Assembly (NCBI GenBank): GCA_913776965.1
Contig: CAJYQL010000001.1
Coordinates: 1-49,807 of the forward strand
DNA: 49,807 nucleotides
DNA from: an uncultured Xylophilus sp.
GTDB taxonomy: Bacteria; Pseudomonadota; Gammaproteobacteria; Burkholderiales; Burkholderiaceae_C
Direction of reading: 5' to 3'
The translations under genes and the position numbers were made by a program. Within the stretch, counting starts at the first letter, position 1. Each line of letters opens with the position of its first letter. The notes under the pieces were generated by a model. The model was given only the letters and a program-made list of their open reading frames with translations, ran no database searches and was not told where the DNA came from. Positions 19,624 to 27,454 of this stretch are shown here, one piece after another.

Positions 19624-19708
19624 GGGGTGCGGCGATATGCGGGCCACCACGGGCCCAAGTCCGCGTGCAACGGAGCCCGTCACATACATGGCGGGCGCGT
19701 CGTACGCG

Positions 19709-19930
19709 TTATTTGGTAAGGATCAACTTACCCAGGCGGGTCGCTTGCAGCCGATAGACGGCGCCGTTGTGCCGGATCTCGACCGTCTTGTGCCCGCGCA
19801 GCAGCGCATCGCTGTCGACCAGCGGCGCGTCTGCCACGGCACGGCTGGAAGCCGCATCGGCATCGCGGAGAAGGGCCGGGTGCAACGACAGCGGCGAGAG
19901 CGAAGCGGTATGGGTGTACAGAGCGGTCAT
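19709..19930 (-). CDS. hemP: Hemin uptake protein HemP
   Basis: 73 residues. The C-terminal half carries the HemP family block: LLRGHKTVEIRHNGAVY followed by RLQATRLGKLILTK. HemP homologues are small proteins of heme-uptake loci; in Burkholderia a homologue acts as a positive regulator of the heme receptor gene. The N-terminal ~40 residues are low-conservation. A GGAG lies just before the ATG at 19930, and a Fur-like palindrome lies 30-48 bp further upstream. It is transcribed in the same direction as exbD, exbB and tonB, downstream of them. No heme receptor gene follows within the window. Confidence 0.9.
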   Translation of the reverse strand: MTALYTHTASLSPLSLHPALLRDADAASSRAVADAPLVDSDALLRGHKTVEIRHNGAVYRLQATRLGKLILTK

Positions 19931-19959
19931 GAGGATCTCCTTCAGTGAGTCGCGCGTTA

Positions 19960-19978
19960 AACGATAAGCATTATCAAA
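19960..19978 (-). promoter_or_regulatory. Fur box in front of hemP
   Basis: The core GATAAGCATTATC (19963-19975) is a 5-3-5 inverted repeat close to the Fur consensus GATAATGATAATCATTATC. Its position in front of a heme-uptake gene fits iron-dependent repression. Confidence 0.75.
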
Positions 19979-20046
19979 TGGGTGCCTGACAGTGCCGCAA
20001 GCTTTTTGGATCCGCCGGCGACCTGATGCCGGCGGATGCGCCCCCG

Positions 20047-20460
20047 TCAGGGGTTCTTGGGCTCAGTGATGAAGCCGATCTTCTTGATGCCTGCCTGCTG
20101 GGCCGCGGCCATGGCCTGCGCGACGCGTTCGTAGCGCACATCCTTGTCGCCGCGGAGGTGCAGTTCCGGCTGCGGGTTCTTGCCGGCCTCGGCACTCAGG
20201 CGCGCCAGCAGGTCGCCATCCGCGATCCGGTTCTCGTTCCAGTAGTAGCCGCCGTCCGCCGCCACGCTGACGCGGATAGTCTCGGGCTTCACGTCTTCTG
20301 GCTGGTTGGTCGCACGCGGCAGGTCGATGTTGACCGCATGCTTCATGACCGGCACCGTGATGATGAAGATGATGAGGAGCACCAGCATGACGTCGACCAG
20401 CGGCGTCATGTTGATCTCGTTCATCACCTCGTCGGTGTCGTCCTGGGTACCGAAGGCCAT
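20047..20460 (-). CDS. exbD: TonB-system proton channel subunit ExbD
   Basis: Inner-membrane subunit of the ExbB-ExbD-TonB motor, which uses the proton gradient to energise outer-membrane receptors. The 137 residues have the family layout: a short cytoplasmic start (DEVMNEINMTPLVDVMLVLL), one membrane helix LVLLIIFIITVPVM with the functional Asp of PLVDVML, and a periplasmic domain ending AGIKKIGFITEP. The ATG at 20460 lies 2 bp after the exbB stop at 20463, so the two are translationally coupled in an exbB-exbD order. The operon direction is tonB, exbB, exbD, hemP. Confidence 0.95.
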   Translation of the reverse strand: MAFGTQDDTDEVMNEINMTPLVDVMLVLLIIFIITVPVMKHAVNIDLPRATNQPEDVKPETIRVSVAADGGYYWNENRIADGDLLARLSAEAGKNPQPELHLRGDKDVRYERVAQAMAAAQQAGIKKIGFITEPKNP

Positions 20461-20462
20461 GC

Positions 20463-21179
20463 TCAGGCCCCTTTCTTGAGCGGCAGCACCGACGATTGGC
20501 CGGCCGTGCTGACCCGTGCGCCGGTGACGAAGTAGGCATGCAGGTCGTGCGCGAAGCTGTTGAGCTTGTTGAGCACCGACTTGTTGCCGCGCACCAGCGC
20601 GTTGTAGCCCAGCACCGCGGGAATCGCCACCGCCAGGCCCAGCGCGGTCATGATCAGCGCCTCGCCGATCGGACCGGCCACCTTGTCGATGGTGGCCTGG
20701 CCGGCGGTGCCGATGCTCATCAGCGCATGGTAGATACCCCAGACCGTGCCGAACAGGCCGATGAACGGCGCGGTCGACCCGACCGATGCCAGCACCGCCA
20801 GGCCCGACTGCATGCGCGCCGTCACCTCGTCGATGCCGTTGCGCAGCGTGCGGGTGATCCAGTCGCTCACGTCGAGGCTGTCGTGCAGGTGTGCCTTGGT
20901 GTTGCGATGGTGCGCGGTCGCTTCCCGACCTTCCAGGGCGAGCTGGCGGAACGGGTTGGCGGCGTCCGAGCCGAGCTTCGTCAGGCCGGCCGCGAAGTCC
21001 TCGCTGTGCCAGAAGTCGTCCGCGGCGCGGGCGAAGGCCTTGTGGCGCACGATGTCCAGCGCCTTCATGATGATGACCATCCACGAGGCCAGGGACATCG
21101 CCAGCAGCAGTACGGCGACACCGCGGATGACGAAGTCACCCTGGGTCCAGACATTGGCAAGGCCGAATTGGGAATCCAT
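20463..21179 (-). CDS. exbB: TonB-system proton channel subunit ExbB
   Basis: MotA/TolQ/ExbB-family inner-membrane protein of 238 residues. Membrane helix 1 is VIRGVAVLLLAMSLASWMVI. The large cytoplasmic loop is followed by the conserved block SGLAVLASVGSTAPFIGLFGTVWGIYHAL and helix 3 GEALIMTALGLAVAIPAVLGYN, where the pore-lining Thr/Ser/Pro residues lie. The start at MDSQFGLANVW gives the short periplasmic N-terminus expected. It lies 17 bp downstream of tonB and couples to exbD. Confidence 0.95.
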   Translation of the reverse strand: MDSQFGLANVWTQGDFVIRGVAVLLLAMSLASWMVIIMKALDIVRHKAFARAADDFWHSEDFAAGLTKLGSDAANPFRQLALEGREATAHHRNTKAHLHDSLDVSDWITRTLRNGIDEVTARMQSGLAVLASVGSTAPFIGLFGTVWGIYHALMSIGTAGQATIDKVAGPIGEALIMTALGLAVAIPAVLGYNALVRGNKSVLNKLNSFAHDLHAYFVTGARVSTAGQSSVLPLKKGA

Positions 21180-21196
21180 ACGAGAAGCTCCAGAAA

Positions 21197-21907
21197 TTAT
21201 TCGAGGACAAAGTTGATCGGGACGGCGAACCACATCGTCTCGGGCACGCCGTTGCGCTTGCCGGGCGTGTAGCGCCATTTCATGACGGTATCGGTCGCTG
21301 CCTTGTCGAGCCGTTCGAAGCCGCTGGAGGTGCGGACTTCGGCGCGCTGGGGCAGGCCGTCGGCACCGATCAGGACCCGGATGATGACCTTTCCCTGTTC
21401 GCCCAGCCGTTTGCTGATCGGGGGGTAGGCCGGTTTTGGGTTCTGCAGGTAGTCGGCATCGCTCGACGGAAGGTCGATCTTCGGTGGGGCGGGTGGCGCC
21501 GGGGGAGCGGGCGGCGGTGCGTCCGGCACCGCCGGGGCGGCGATCGGCGGGGCTGGCGGCTGGGGCGCGGTGACGCCCACAGGCGCTGACGGCGCCGGCG
21601 TGGGATCGGCCACCGCCACGGGACGTGGCGCGGGCGCCGGCGTCGGTGCCCGGGGGCGCGGTGCGGGGGCCGATGGAGGCGGCTTCGGTGCGGGCGGCGG
21701 AGGCGGCGCGGGCGGGATCTGGGGAGCCGCAGGCGTGATGATCTCGCTGATCATCTCCGCAGGCACGACGATCTCGACCACCCGCTGGACCAGTCCGGAC
21801 TGGATCGCCCACAGCACTGCCACATGGAACAGCACCACGCCGCCTGCGATGGCGGCATTGCGGCTGATGCGGGGCGGAGGTGCGGGGCGGGAATAGGTTG
21901 CGGTCAT
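21197..21907 (-). CDS. tonB: Energy transducer TonB
   Basis: Periplasm-spanning protein that transmits ExbBD energy to TonB-dependent receptors. The 236 residues show one N-terminal membrane anchor ([18 protein letters not shown]) and a long Pro/Ala-rich spacer at about residues 60-150 crossing the periplasm. A C-terminal TonB domain follows: [39 protein letters not shown] and [17 protein letters not shown]. It is the first gene of tonB-exbB-exbD-hemP on the minus strand. bfd lies upstream in the same direction, consistent with an iron-homeostasis cluster. Confidence 0.95.
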   Translation of the reverse strand: MTATYSRPAPPPRISRNAAIAGGVVLFHVAVLWAIQSGLVQRVVEIVVPAEMISEIITPAAPQIPPAPPPPPAPKPPPSAPAPRPRAPTPAPAPRPVAVADPTPAPSAPVGVTAPQPPAPPIAAPAVPDAPPPAPPAPPAPPKIDLPSSDADYLQNPKPAYPPISKRLGEQGKVIIRVLIGADGLPQRAEVRTSSGFERLDKAATDTVMKWRYTPGKRNGVPETMWFAVPINFVLE

Positions 21908-21953
21908 GGGGTTTCAGGCGCTGGCGGCCCGAGACCCCCTGCGCACGGCAGTA

Positions 21954-22028
21954 CTACTTGCGGAAGATCCACCAAGTCGATGCCACGACCAGGATCAGAC
22001 CGGCAGCGAGCGATGCGAGGAATTCCAC
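21954..22028 (-). CDS. Candidate 24-residue single-helix membrane peptide
   Basis: A short ORF with GTG start at 22028 and stop TAG at 21954. GGAG lies 8 nt upstream of the GTG. The product is one hydrophobic helix ([17 protein letters not shown]) ending in the basic tail IFRK, typical of very small membrane proteins. The first 11 codons overlap the 3' end of bfd in another frame, suggesting translational coupling, and tonB begins 47 bp further on. I know of no named family. The ribosome site and the helix make it plausible, but ORFs this short arise by chance. Confidence 0.4.
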   Translation of the reverse strand: MEFLASLAAGLILVVASTWWIFRK

Positions 22029-22267
22029 GCCGTGCTCTCCAGGATCGACGGGGCCAGCTGGACCACCTGCGCACCAGGCGCGCACTGGATGGCCGCCATC
22101 GGATGCGATGCGCTGCACTGGGCGACGACCTCGCGCGCGCAGCTTTCGCACTGGCCGCACTGGGTCGCCACGCCCAACTCGAACTGGATGTCGTCGAAGT
22201 CCATGCCCGCGCGGACATGGCGGGCGATTTCCCGGTCGGATACGCGATGGCAAACACAGACGATCAT
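21995..22267 (-). CDS. bfd: Bacterioferritin-associated ferredoxin
   Basis: [2Fe-2S] protein that releases iron from bacterioferritin. The 90 residues begin [18 protein letters not shown]; cluster ligands are C4, C6, C37 and C40 (TQCGQCESC), the BFD pattern. The C-terminal ~40 residues are variable. It lies upstream of tonB on the same strand. Bacterioferritin itself is not in the window. The ATG at 22267 is immediately before the conserved start, so the N-terminus is secure. Confidence 0.9.
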   Translation of the reverse strand: MIVCVCHRVSDREIARHVRAGMDFDDIQFELGVATQCGQCESCAREVVAQCSASHPMAAIQCAPGAQVVQLAPSILESTAWNSSHRSLPV

Positions 22268-22305
22268 GGCAGCGAAAGTGGTGGCGGGCTATGGAAGAGA
22301 TAGTG

Positions 22306-22334
22306 AGTATAAATAAGAATCCATCGCATTCCAA
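22306..22334 (-). promoter_or_regulatory. Candidate sigma-70 promoter of bfd
   Basis: On the minus strand TTGGAA, a 17-bp spacer and TATACT lie 40-67 bp upstream of bfd. The spacer (AATAAGAAT and flanks) has partial resemblance to a Fur site, too weak to call. Confidence 0.5.
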
Positions 22335-22401
22335 ACTGCCTCGACCCTTTCTGCTTCGGGGATATCGGGGCTCAAGCGTTGGCCATCGCAACCACTCGGG
22401 C

Positions 22402-22430
22402 AAAAAAAAGCCACCTCATCAGGGTGGCTT
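22402..22430 (-). terminator. Intrinsic terminator of the SWIB-domain gene
   Basis: Read on the minus strand, the stem AAGCCACC/GGTGGCTT is followed by eight T. It lies 19 bp beyond the stop at 22449. Confidence 0.88.
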
Positions 22431-22448
22431 CGGCGGAGCGCGAAGACG

Positions 22449-22784
22449 TCAGCTGACGTGCTTGCCGATCAGCGCGGCCAGTTCGAACATCGAGACCTGG
22501 TCCTTGTCGAAGATCGCCTTCAGCTTGGCATCTGCATTGATGTTGCGCTTGTTGGCCTTGTCCTGAAGGTCGTGCTGCTTGATGTACGTCCACAGCTTGC
22601 TCACGATCTCGGTACGGGGCAGCGGCGTGCTGCCCACCACGGCGGCAAGGGCAGGGCTCGGCGTTAAGGCCTTCATGAACGCCGGGTTCGGCGTGCGCTT
22701 GGCGGCCGGAGCCTTCTTCGCCGCAGCCTTGTCGGAGGCGGCCTTCGCCGGTGCTTTTGCCGGCGCTTTCTTTGCAGTTGCCAT
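22449..22784 (-). CDS. SWIB/MDM2-domain protein with histone-like tail
   Basis: 111 residues. The N-terminal ~40 are an Ala/Lys/Pro-rich basic tail (TAKKAPAKAPAKAASDKAAA), resembling the histone H1-like C-termini of bacterial nucleoid proteins. The rest is a SWIB domain: LPRTEIVSKLWTYIKQHDLQ, KRNINADAKLKAIFDKDQVS and MFELAALIGKHV. SWIB domains are best known from eukaryotic chromatin remodellers and also occur in Chlamydia and some proteobacteria. A DNA- or nucleoid-associated role is inferred, not shown. The ATG at 22784 is preferred to an upstream start at 22817 because AAGGA precedes it. Has its own terminator. Confidence 0.85.
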   Translation of the reverse strand: MATAKKAPAKAPAKAASDKAAAKKAPAAKRTPNPAFMKALTPSPALAAVVGSTPLPRTEIVSKLWTYIKQHDLQDKANKRNINADAKLKAIFDKDQVSMFELAALIGKHVS

Positions 22785-23178
22785 GGTCGGGAAATCCTTG
22801 TGGAGTTGGTCTTGCACCAGCGAGAAGGCGGGTCCGCACTGGCTGACCGGATGCTAAAGGAGAAAAAACCGCTTTCCAAGCGCCGCTACAACTTTCGGCA
22901 CCGCGAAGTCTCGCGGAATGGGGAACCCGCAAATTTTTGAAATGAGAGAAAGAATTTCGCCATACAAAATTCTGGATTGTTGCGCCGCCGCATAATTTCT
23001 CAATACGGGAAAATTGATTTCGCCCAATGATATTGCAGCGACAACCCGTTGTTTTTGATAAAGAAATTTTTTGTCTTATATAAGACATAGGACTTCATTT
23101 TGTCTTTTATAAGACCTAAAGTAAGCCCACGAACAGCGATTGCTGCACACCATTCTTCAACCCCCGGAGCACATCACC
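22785..23178. promoter_or_regulatory. AT-rich regulatory region upstream of aceA
   Basis: A 394-bp gene-free stretch, noticeably richer in A/T than its surroundings, between the SWIB gene and isocitrate lyase. It holds two copies of a GTCTT...AAGAC palindrome near aceA and no convincing ORF. It must carry the promoters of both divergent genes. The many poly-A/T tracts suggest intrinsic curvature or nucleoid-protein binding. Confidence 0.6.
23073..23115 (+). promoter_or_regulatory. Paired palindromic operators upstream of isocitrate lyase
   Basis: GTCTTATATAAGAC at 23073-23086 is a perfect 14-bp palindrome. GTCTTTTATAAGAC at 23102-23115 has the same arms and differs only in the centre. Centres are 29 bp apart. 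The pair lies 64-106 bp upstream of the aceA start. A dimeric regulator, perhaps of the GntR type, could bind both. The protein is not identifiable here. Confidence 0.65.
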
Positions 23179-24498
23179 ATGCCGCAGACCATCACCGAAC
23201 AGCTGAGCCGCGAACAACAGATTTCTGCCCTCGAGAAGGAGTGGGCCACCGATCCGCGCTGGAAGGGCATCAAGCGCGGTTACTCCGCCGCTGACGTGGT
23301 CCGCCTGCGCGGTTCATTTCCGATCGAGCACACGGTTGCACGCCGCGGCGCCGAGAAACTGTGGGATCTGGTGAACAACGAGCCCTACGTGAACTGCCTC
23401 GGTGCACTCACCGGCGGTCAGGCCATGCAGCAGGTCAAGGCGGGCATCAAGGCCATCTATCTGTCCGGATGGCAGGTCGCCGCCGACAACAACAGCTACG
23501 CCGCGATGTATCCGGACCAATCGCTGTACCCGGTGGACTCCGTGCCGACGGTGGTCGAGCGCATCAACAACACCTTCCGCCGCGCCGACGAGATCCAGTG
23601 GTCCAAGGGCGCGAACCCCGGCGACGCCGGCTACGTCGACTACTTTGCACCGATCGTGGCGGACGCCGAAGCAGGTTTCGGCGGTGTGCTGAACGCGTTC
23701 GAACTGATGAAGGCGATGATCCGCGCCGGCGCCGGCGGCGTCCACTTCGAGGACCAGCTGGCATCGGTCAAGAAGTGCGGCCACATGGGCGGCAAGGTCC
23801 TGGTGCCGACGCAGGAAGCGGTGCAGAAGTTGATCGCGGCCCGTATGGCGGCGGACGTCTGCGGCACGCCTACCCTTGTGATCGCCCGCACCGATGCCGA
23901 AGCCGCGGACCTGATCACCAGTGATTACGACGAGAACGACAAGCCGTTCCTCACCGGCGAGCGCACCGCCGAAGGCTTCTACAAGACCCGCAAGGGGATC
24001 GACCAAGCCATTTCCCGCGCGATCGCCTATGCGCACTACGCCGATCTGGTCTGGTGCGAGACCGGCACGCCGGACCTGGCCTTCGCCAAGAAGTTTGCCG
24101 ATGCCGTGCACAAGGTGCATCCCGGCAAGATGCTTGCCTACAACTGCTCGCCGTCCTTCAACTGGAAGAAGAACCTGGACGACGCCACCATTGCCAAGTT
24201 CCAGCGCGAACTGGGTGCGATGGGCTACAAGTACCAGTTCATCACGCTCGCCGGCATCCACTCGATGTGGTTCAACATGTTCGATCTGGCGCAGGACTAT
24301 GTGGCGCGCGGCATGTCCGCCTATGTCGAGAAGGTGCAGGAGCCGGAATTCGCCGCCCGTGGCCGCGGCTACACCTTCGTGTCGCACCAGCAGGAAGTGG
24401 GTACCGGATACTTCGACGAGGTGACGACGGTGATCCAGGGCGGCCAGTCCAGCGTGACGGCCCTGACCGGCTCGACCGAGGAAGAGCAGTTCCACTGA
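23179..24498 (+). CDS. aceA: Isocitrate lyase
   Basis: First enzyme of the glyoxylate shunt: cleaves isocitrate to succinate and glyoxylate during growth on acetate or fatty acids. The 439 residues contain the catalytic signature KKCGHMGGK with Cys200, the substrate-binding [14 protein letters not shown], and [26 protein letters not shown] 23179 has GGAG 9 nt upstream and gives [14 protein letters not shown]; an upstream in-frame start at 23140 is less well placed. Paired palindromes upstream suggest regulated expression. Malate synthase is not adjacent. Confidence 0.97.
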   Translation: MPQTITEQLSREQQISALEKEWATDPRWKGIKRGYSAADVVRLRGSFPIEHTVARRGAEKLWDLVNNEPYVNCLGALTGGQAMQQVKAGIKAIYLSGWQVAADNNSYAAMYPDQSLYPVDSVPTVVERINNTFRRADEIQWSKGANPGDAGYVDYFAPIVADAEAGFGGVLNAFELMKAMIRAGAGGVHFEDQLASVKKCGHMGGKVLVPTQEAVQKLIAARMAADVCGTPTLVIARTDAEAADLITSDYDENDKPFLTGERTAEGFYKTRKGIDQAISRAIAYAHYADLVWCETGTPDLAFAKKFADAVHKVHPGKMLAYNCSPSFNWKKNLDDATIAKFQRELGAMGYKYQFITLAGIHSMWFNMFDLAQDYVARGMSAYVEKVQEPEFAARGRGYTFVSHQQEVGTGYFDEVTTVIQGGQSSVTALTGSTEEEQFH

Positions 24499-24528
24499 TC
24501 TTCGGAAAGCATGGACGGGGCCGGATGC

Positions 24529-24534
24529 TAAAAT
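24529..24534 (+). promoter_or_regulatory. Extended -10 element of the thrS leader promoter
   Basis: TGC-TAAAAT (24526-24534), an extended -10, lies 28 bp after the aceA stop. No good -35 is visible, as is common with extended -10 promoters. Transcription would begin near 24541, 37 nt before the leader peptide. Confidence 0.5.
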
Positions 24535-24577
24535 CCGCGCCCCATCCACCGGCAAGAGCGAGAAAGGCGAACCGGTT

Positions 24578-24619
24578 ATGACACCGCGAACTCCGTCGGA
24601 GACCCCGACCGGCCGTTAG
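24578..24619 (+). CDS. Threonine-rich leader peptide of the thrS attenuator
   Basis: ATG at 24578 to TAG at 24619 encodes [13 protein letters not shown], with Thr at 4 of 13 positions (codons at 24581, 24590, 24602 and 24608). AAAGG lies 10 nt upstream. The peptide sits in front of alternative RNA helices that end in an intrinsic terminator just before threonyl-tRNA synthetase. This is the arrangement of classical ribosome-mediated attenuators. Ribosome stalling at Thr codons would report low charged tRNA-Thr. Confidence 0.7.
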   Translation: MTPRTPSETPTGR

Positions 24620-24690
24620 GCCGATATGTTCGCGCCTGCCCGGACCTTGGTTGCCGGATCACCAAAAGCGCGGACCTCCGCGCTTTTTTG
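24585..24690 (+). promoter_or_regulatory. Transcription attenuator of thrS (alternative helices 1:2, 2:3, 3:4)
   Basis: Segment 1, CGCGAAC (24585-24591), lies in the leader peptide. It pairs perfectly over 7 bp with segment 2, GTTCGCG (24628-24634). Segment 2 extended to GTTCGCGC (24628-24635) can instead pair over 8 bp, one of them G-U, with segment 3, GCGCGGAC (24668-24675). Segment 3 is also the 5' arm of the terminator. Stalling at the Thr codons would mask segment 1 and allow 2:3, preventing termination. Completed translation would favour 3:4. Pairings were read by eye; no energy was computed. Confidence 0.7.
24665..24690 (+). terminator. Intrinsic terminator 21 bp before thrS (attenuator helix 3:4)
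   Basis: Stem AAAGCGCGG/CCGCGCTTT (24665-24673 with 24678-24686), loop ACCT, T run at 24684-24689. It could also end the aceA transcript, but its overlap with segment 3 of the leader structure favours an attenuator. Confidence 0.85.
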
Positions 24691-24711
24691 TTGTCTGCTC
24701 GCTCACATCCC

Positions 24712-26619
24712 ATGATCCAGATCACCCTTCCCGACAATTCGCAGCGCCAGTATCCCGGTCCGGTCACGGTGGCCGAGGTGGCCCAGTCCATCGGGCCCGG
24801 CTTGGCCAAGATGACCGTCGCCGGCAAGATCGACGGGCGGCTGGTGGATGCCAGCGACGTGATCAACCACGACGCGCGGCTGCAGATCATCACGCCGCGC
24901 GACGAGGAGGGGGTGGAGATCATCCGCCACTCCTGCGCCCACTTGGTCGGACATGCGGTCAAGCAGCTCTACCCGACTGCCAAGATGGTGATCGGGCCGG
25001 TGATCGAGGAAGGCTTCTACTACGACATTTCCTATGAGCGCCCGTTCACGCCCGAAGACATGGAGGCGATCGAGCAGCGCATGCGGGAACTGATCGCGCA
25101 GGACTACGACGTCGTGAAGAAGATGACGCCGCGGGCGGAGGTCATCGAGGTGTTCCGCAGTCGGGGCGAAGACTACAAGCTGCGCCTGATCGAAGACATG
25201 CCGGACGAGACGGCCATGGGCCTGTACTACCACCAGGAATACGTCGACATGTGCCGCGGGCCGCACGTGCCGAACACACGTTTCCTCAAGGTGTTCAAGC
25301 TGACCCGTGTCTCCGGCGCGTACTGGCGTGGCGACGCGAAGAACGAGCAGCTGCAGCGGATCTACGGCACCGCGTGGGCCGACAAGAAGGACCTCGAGGC
25401 ATACATCCGGCGCATCGAAGAAGCCGAAAAGCGCGACCACCGGCGGCTCGGGCGCGAGCTGGACCTGTTCCACATCGACGATGTGGCGCCGGGCGTCGTG
25501 TTCTGGCATCCCAAGGGCTGGTCGGTCTGGCAGCAGGTCGAGCAATACATGCGGCAGGTCTACCGCGATACCGGCTACCAGGAAGTCAAAGGTCCGCAAA
25601 TCCTCGACAAAGGCCTGTGGGAGAAGACCGGCCACTGGCAGAACTACCGGGACAACATGTTCACGACCGAGTCGGAAAAGCGCGAGTACGCGCTCAAGCC
25701 GATGAACTGTCCGGGCCATGTGCTGATCTTCAAAAGCGACCTGCGCAGCTACCGCGACCTGCCGCTGCGCTACGGCGAGTTCGGGCAGTGCCACCGCAAC
25801 GAACCAAGCGGCGGCCTGCACGGGATCATGCGGGTGCGCGGTTTCACGCAGGACGATGGGCATGCGTTCGTGACCGAGGATCAGATCCTCGACGAGGTGG
25901 TGGCCTTCACCGCCAAGCTGCAGGCCGTCTACCAGGACTTCGGCTTCACCGACGTGCTTTACAAGCTGGCGACCCGGCCGGAGAACCGTGTGGGTTCGGA
26001 CGCGCTGTGGGACAAGGCGGAGCACGCCTGCATGGAGGCGCTGCGTCGGTCCGGTGTGGACTTCGTGATCGCACCGGGCGATGGTGCGTTCTACGGACCG
26101 AAGATCGAATACACCTTGCGCGACGCTATTGGACGGCACTGGCAGTGCGGCACCATCCAGGTGGACTTCAACACCGCCGAGCGTCTGGGCGCCGAGTACG
26201 TCACGGAAACCAGCGGCCGCGCGCACCCGGTCATGCTGCACCGGGCCATCGTCGGGAGCCTGGAGCGTTTCATCGGCATGCTGATCGAGCACCATGCCGG
26301 CGCCATGCCGGTCTGGCTGGCGCCGGTCCAGGTCTCGGTGCTCAACATCACCGACGGTCAGGCGGACTACGCCCGCGATGTTGTCAGAACGCTGCAGAAT
26401 CAAGGGCTTAGGGTGCAGTTGGATTTACGCAACGAAAAGATCACGTATAAAATACGGGAGCATTCGTTGCAGAAGCTGCCCTACATCCTCGTCGTGGGCG
26501 ACAAGGAAAAGGCGGCTGGTGCCGTAGCGGTGCGTGCCCGGGGCAACAAGGACCTCGGCGTAATGTCCCTCGACGACTTCGCCCAGAAGGTCGCCGCGGA
26601 TATTGCCCTCAAGAGTTGA
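24712..26619 (+). CDS. thrS: Threonyl-tRNA synthetase
   Basis: Charges tRNA-Thr; class II synthetase. The 635 residues have the standard layout: N-terminal TGS domain ([20 protein letters not shown]), editing domain with [16 protein letters not shown] and [13 protein letters not shown], catalytic core with [10 protein letters not shown] and [13 protein letters not shown], and a C-terminal anticodon-binding domain ([20 protein letters not shown]). The ATG at 24712 gives the family N-terminus, but no Shine-Dalgarno sequence is visible in the pyrimidine-rich bases before it. It heads thrS-infC-rpmI-rplT and is preceded by the Thr attenuator. Confidence 0.98.
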   Translation: MIQITLPDNSQRQYPGPVTVAEVAQSIGPGLAKMTVAGKIDGRLVDASDVINHDARLQIITPRDEEGVEIIRHSCAHLVGHAVKQLYPTAKMVIGPVIEEGFYYDISYERPFTPEDMEAIEQRMRELIAQDYDVVKKMTPRAEVIEVFRSRGEDYKLRLIEDMPDETAMGLYYHQEYVDMCRGPHVPNTRFLKVFKLTRVSGAYWRGDAKNEQLQRIYGTAWADKKDLEAYIRRIEEAEKRDHRRLGRELDLFHIDDVAPGVVFWHPKGWSVWQQVEQYMRQVYRDTGYQEVKGPQILDKGLWEKTGHWQNYRDNMFTTESEKREYALKPMNCPGHVLIFKSDLRSYRDLPLRYGEFGQCHRNEPSGGLHGIMRVRGFTQDDGHAFVTEDQILDEVVAFTAKLQAVYQDFGFTDVLYKLATRPENRVGSDALWDKAEHACMEALRRSGVDFVIAPGDGAFYGPKIEYTLRDAIGRHWQCGTIQVDFNTAERLGAEYVTETSGRAHPVMLHRAIVGSLERFIGMLIEHHAGAMPVWLAPVQVSVLNITDGQADYARDVVRTLQNQGLRVQLDLRNEKITYKIREHSLQKLPYILVVGDKEKAAGAVAVRARGNKDLGVMSLDDFAQKVAADIALKS

Positions 26620-26649
26620 TCATTCCCGATTTGGCTGTTGACGCACGTG

Positions 26650-26682
26650 CTGTCTGCGCTTAGTGCTACGCTTTTCGTAGCA
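26650..26682 (-). repeat. Palindromic repeat in the infC leader
   Basis: Hairpin TGCTACG/CGTAGCA (26664-26670 with 26676-26682) plus the flank GTAGCAC-TAAGCGC on the minus strand. It resembles the copy inside rlmD. It lies directly before the infC ribosome-binding site and could influence infC translation. Confidence 0.5.
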
Positions 26683-26701
26683 AATTTCGAGGATTAAAGC
26701 C

Positions 26702-27292
26702 ATCGCTACTGAATTCCGTGACCGTCGCCACCGCGAGGAACGCAAGCACCGTTTGAACCGCGAGATCATGGCGCCCGAAGTCCGCCTGTCCGGACCCGAG
26801 AACGAGCCGCTCGGCATCGTGAGCCTGTCGGACGCCTTGCGCATGGCGGGCGAACTGGATGTCGACCTGGTCGAGATCGCCGCGACGGCCAATCCGCCGG
26901 TGTGCCGGCTGATGGACTACGGCAAGTTCAAGTACCAGGAACAGAAGCGGGCGGCCGAGGCGAAGGCCAAGCAGACGGTCATCGAGATCAAGGAAATCAA
27001 GTTCCGTCCCGGTACCGACGACGGCGACTACAACATCAAGATGCGCAACATCCGGCGTTTTCTTGAGGATGGCGACAAGTGCAAGATCACCCTGCGGTTC
27101 CGCGGACGGGAGATCACGCACCAGGAAATCGGTATCGCCCTGCTGAACCGCATCCGTGCGGATCTGGGCGACACGATCCAGGTTGAGCAGTTTCCGAAGC
27201 TCGAAGGGCGCCAGATGATCATGATGATCGCGCCGAGCCGCAAGAAGCCCGCGCCGGCACAGAAGCCGGCAGCGGAATCCAGCCCGGCCTGA
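26702..27292 (+). CDS. infC: Translation initiation factor IF-3 (ATC start)
   Basis: IF-3 binds the 30S subunit and checks start codon-anticodon pairing. The family N-terminus ([20 protein letters not shown]) extends upstream of every ATG, GTG and TTG. The residue preceding it is an ATC codon at 26702, with GAGGA 8 nt upstream. A non-canonical AUU/AUC start is the known basis of infC autoregulation, since IF-3 rejects such starts. This gives 196 residues. Core motifs are [19 protein letters not shown] and VKIRFRGRE-like [14 protein letters not shown]. The C-terminal tail is Lys/Pro/Ala-rich. Calling the start at the in-frame TTG (26753) would remove part of the N-domain. Confidence 0.95.
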   Translation: MATEFRDRRHREERKHRLNREIMAPEVRLSGPENEPLGIVSLSDALRMAGELDVDLVEIAATANPPVCRLMDYGKFKYQEQKRAAEAKAKQTVIEIKEIKFRPGTDDGDYNIKMRNIRRFLEDGDKCKITLRFRGREITHQEIGIALLNRIRADLGDTIQVEQFPKLEGRQMIMMIAPSRKKPAPAQKPAAESSPA

Positions 27293-27454
27293 AGCCGGGG
27301 GAACGAAAAGGATTCGTCCGGGGCAACCCGGGCGAGGGTGACGGAGCGATCCGGCACTGCGCGGCGTGTGAGCGCCGCATGAAAAGTGTCTCGGGGCCTG
27401 CAAGTACGTGAAAAGTTCGCGTCGCCTCACGAGCACAAACAAAGGAGCATTCAC
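27293..27454 (+). promoter_or_regulatory. infC-rpmI intercistronic leader
   Basis: 162 nt without an ORF. It includes the hairpin GCGGCG/CGCCGC (27361-27366 with 27373-27378) and other GC-rich inverted repeats. In other bacteria ribosomal protein L20 represses rpmI-rplT by binding a structured leader at this position. The same is plausible here, but no specific L20 site was recognised. Confidence 0.35.

Noticed and set aside
22310-22330. Fur box upstream of bfd
   Set aside because: AATAAGAAT followed by ATCGCATT keeps only part of the consensus; not enough to call beside the much better boxes at 19960 and 34328.
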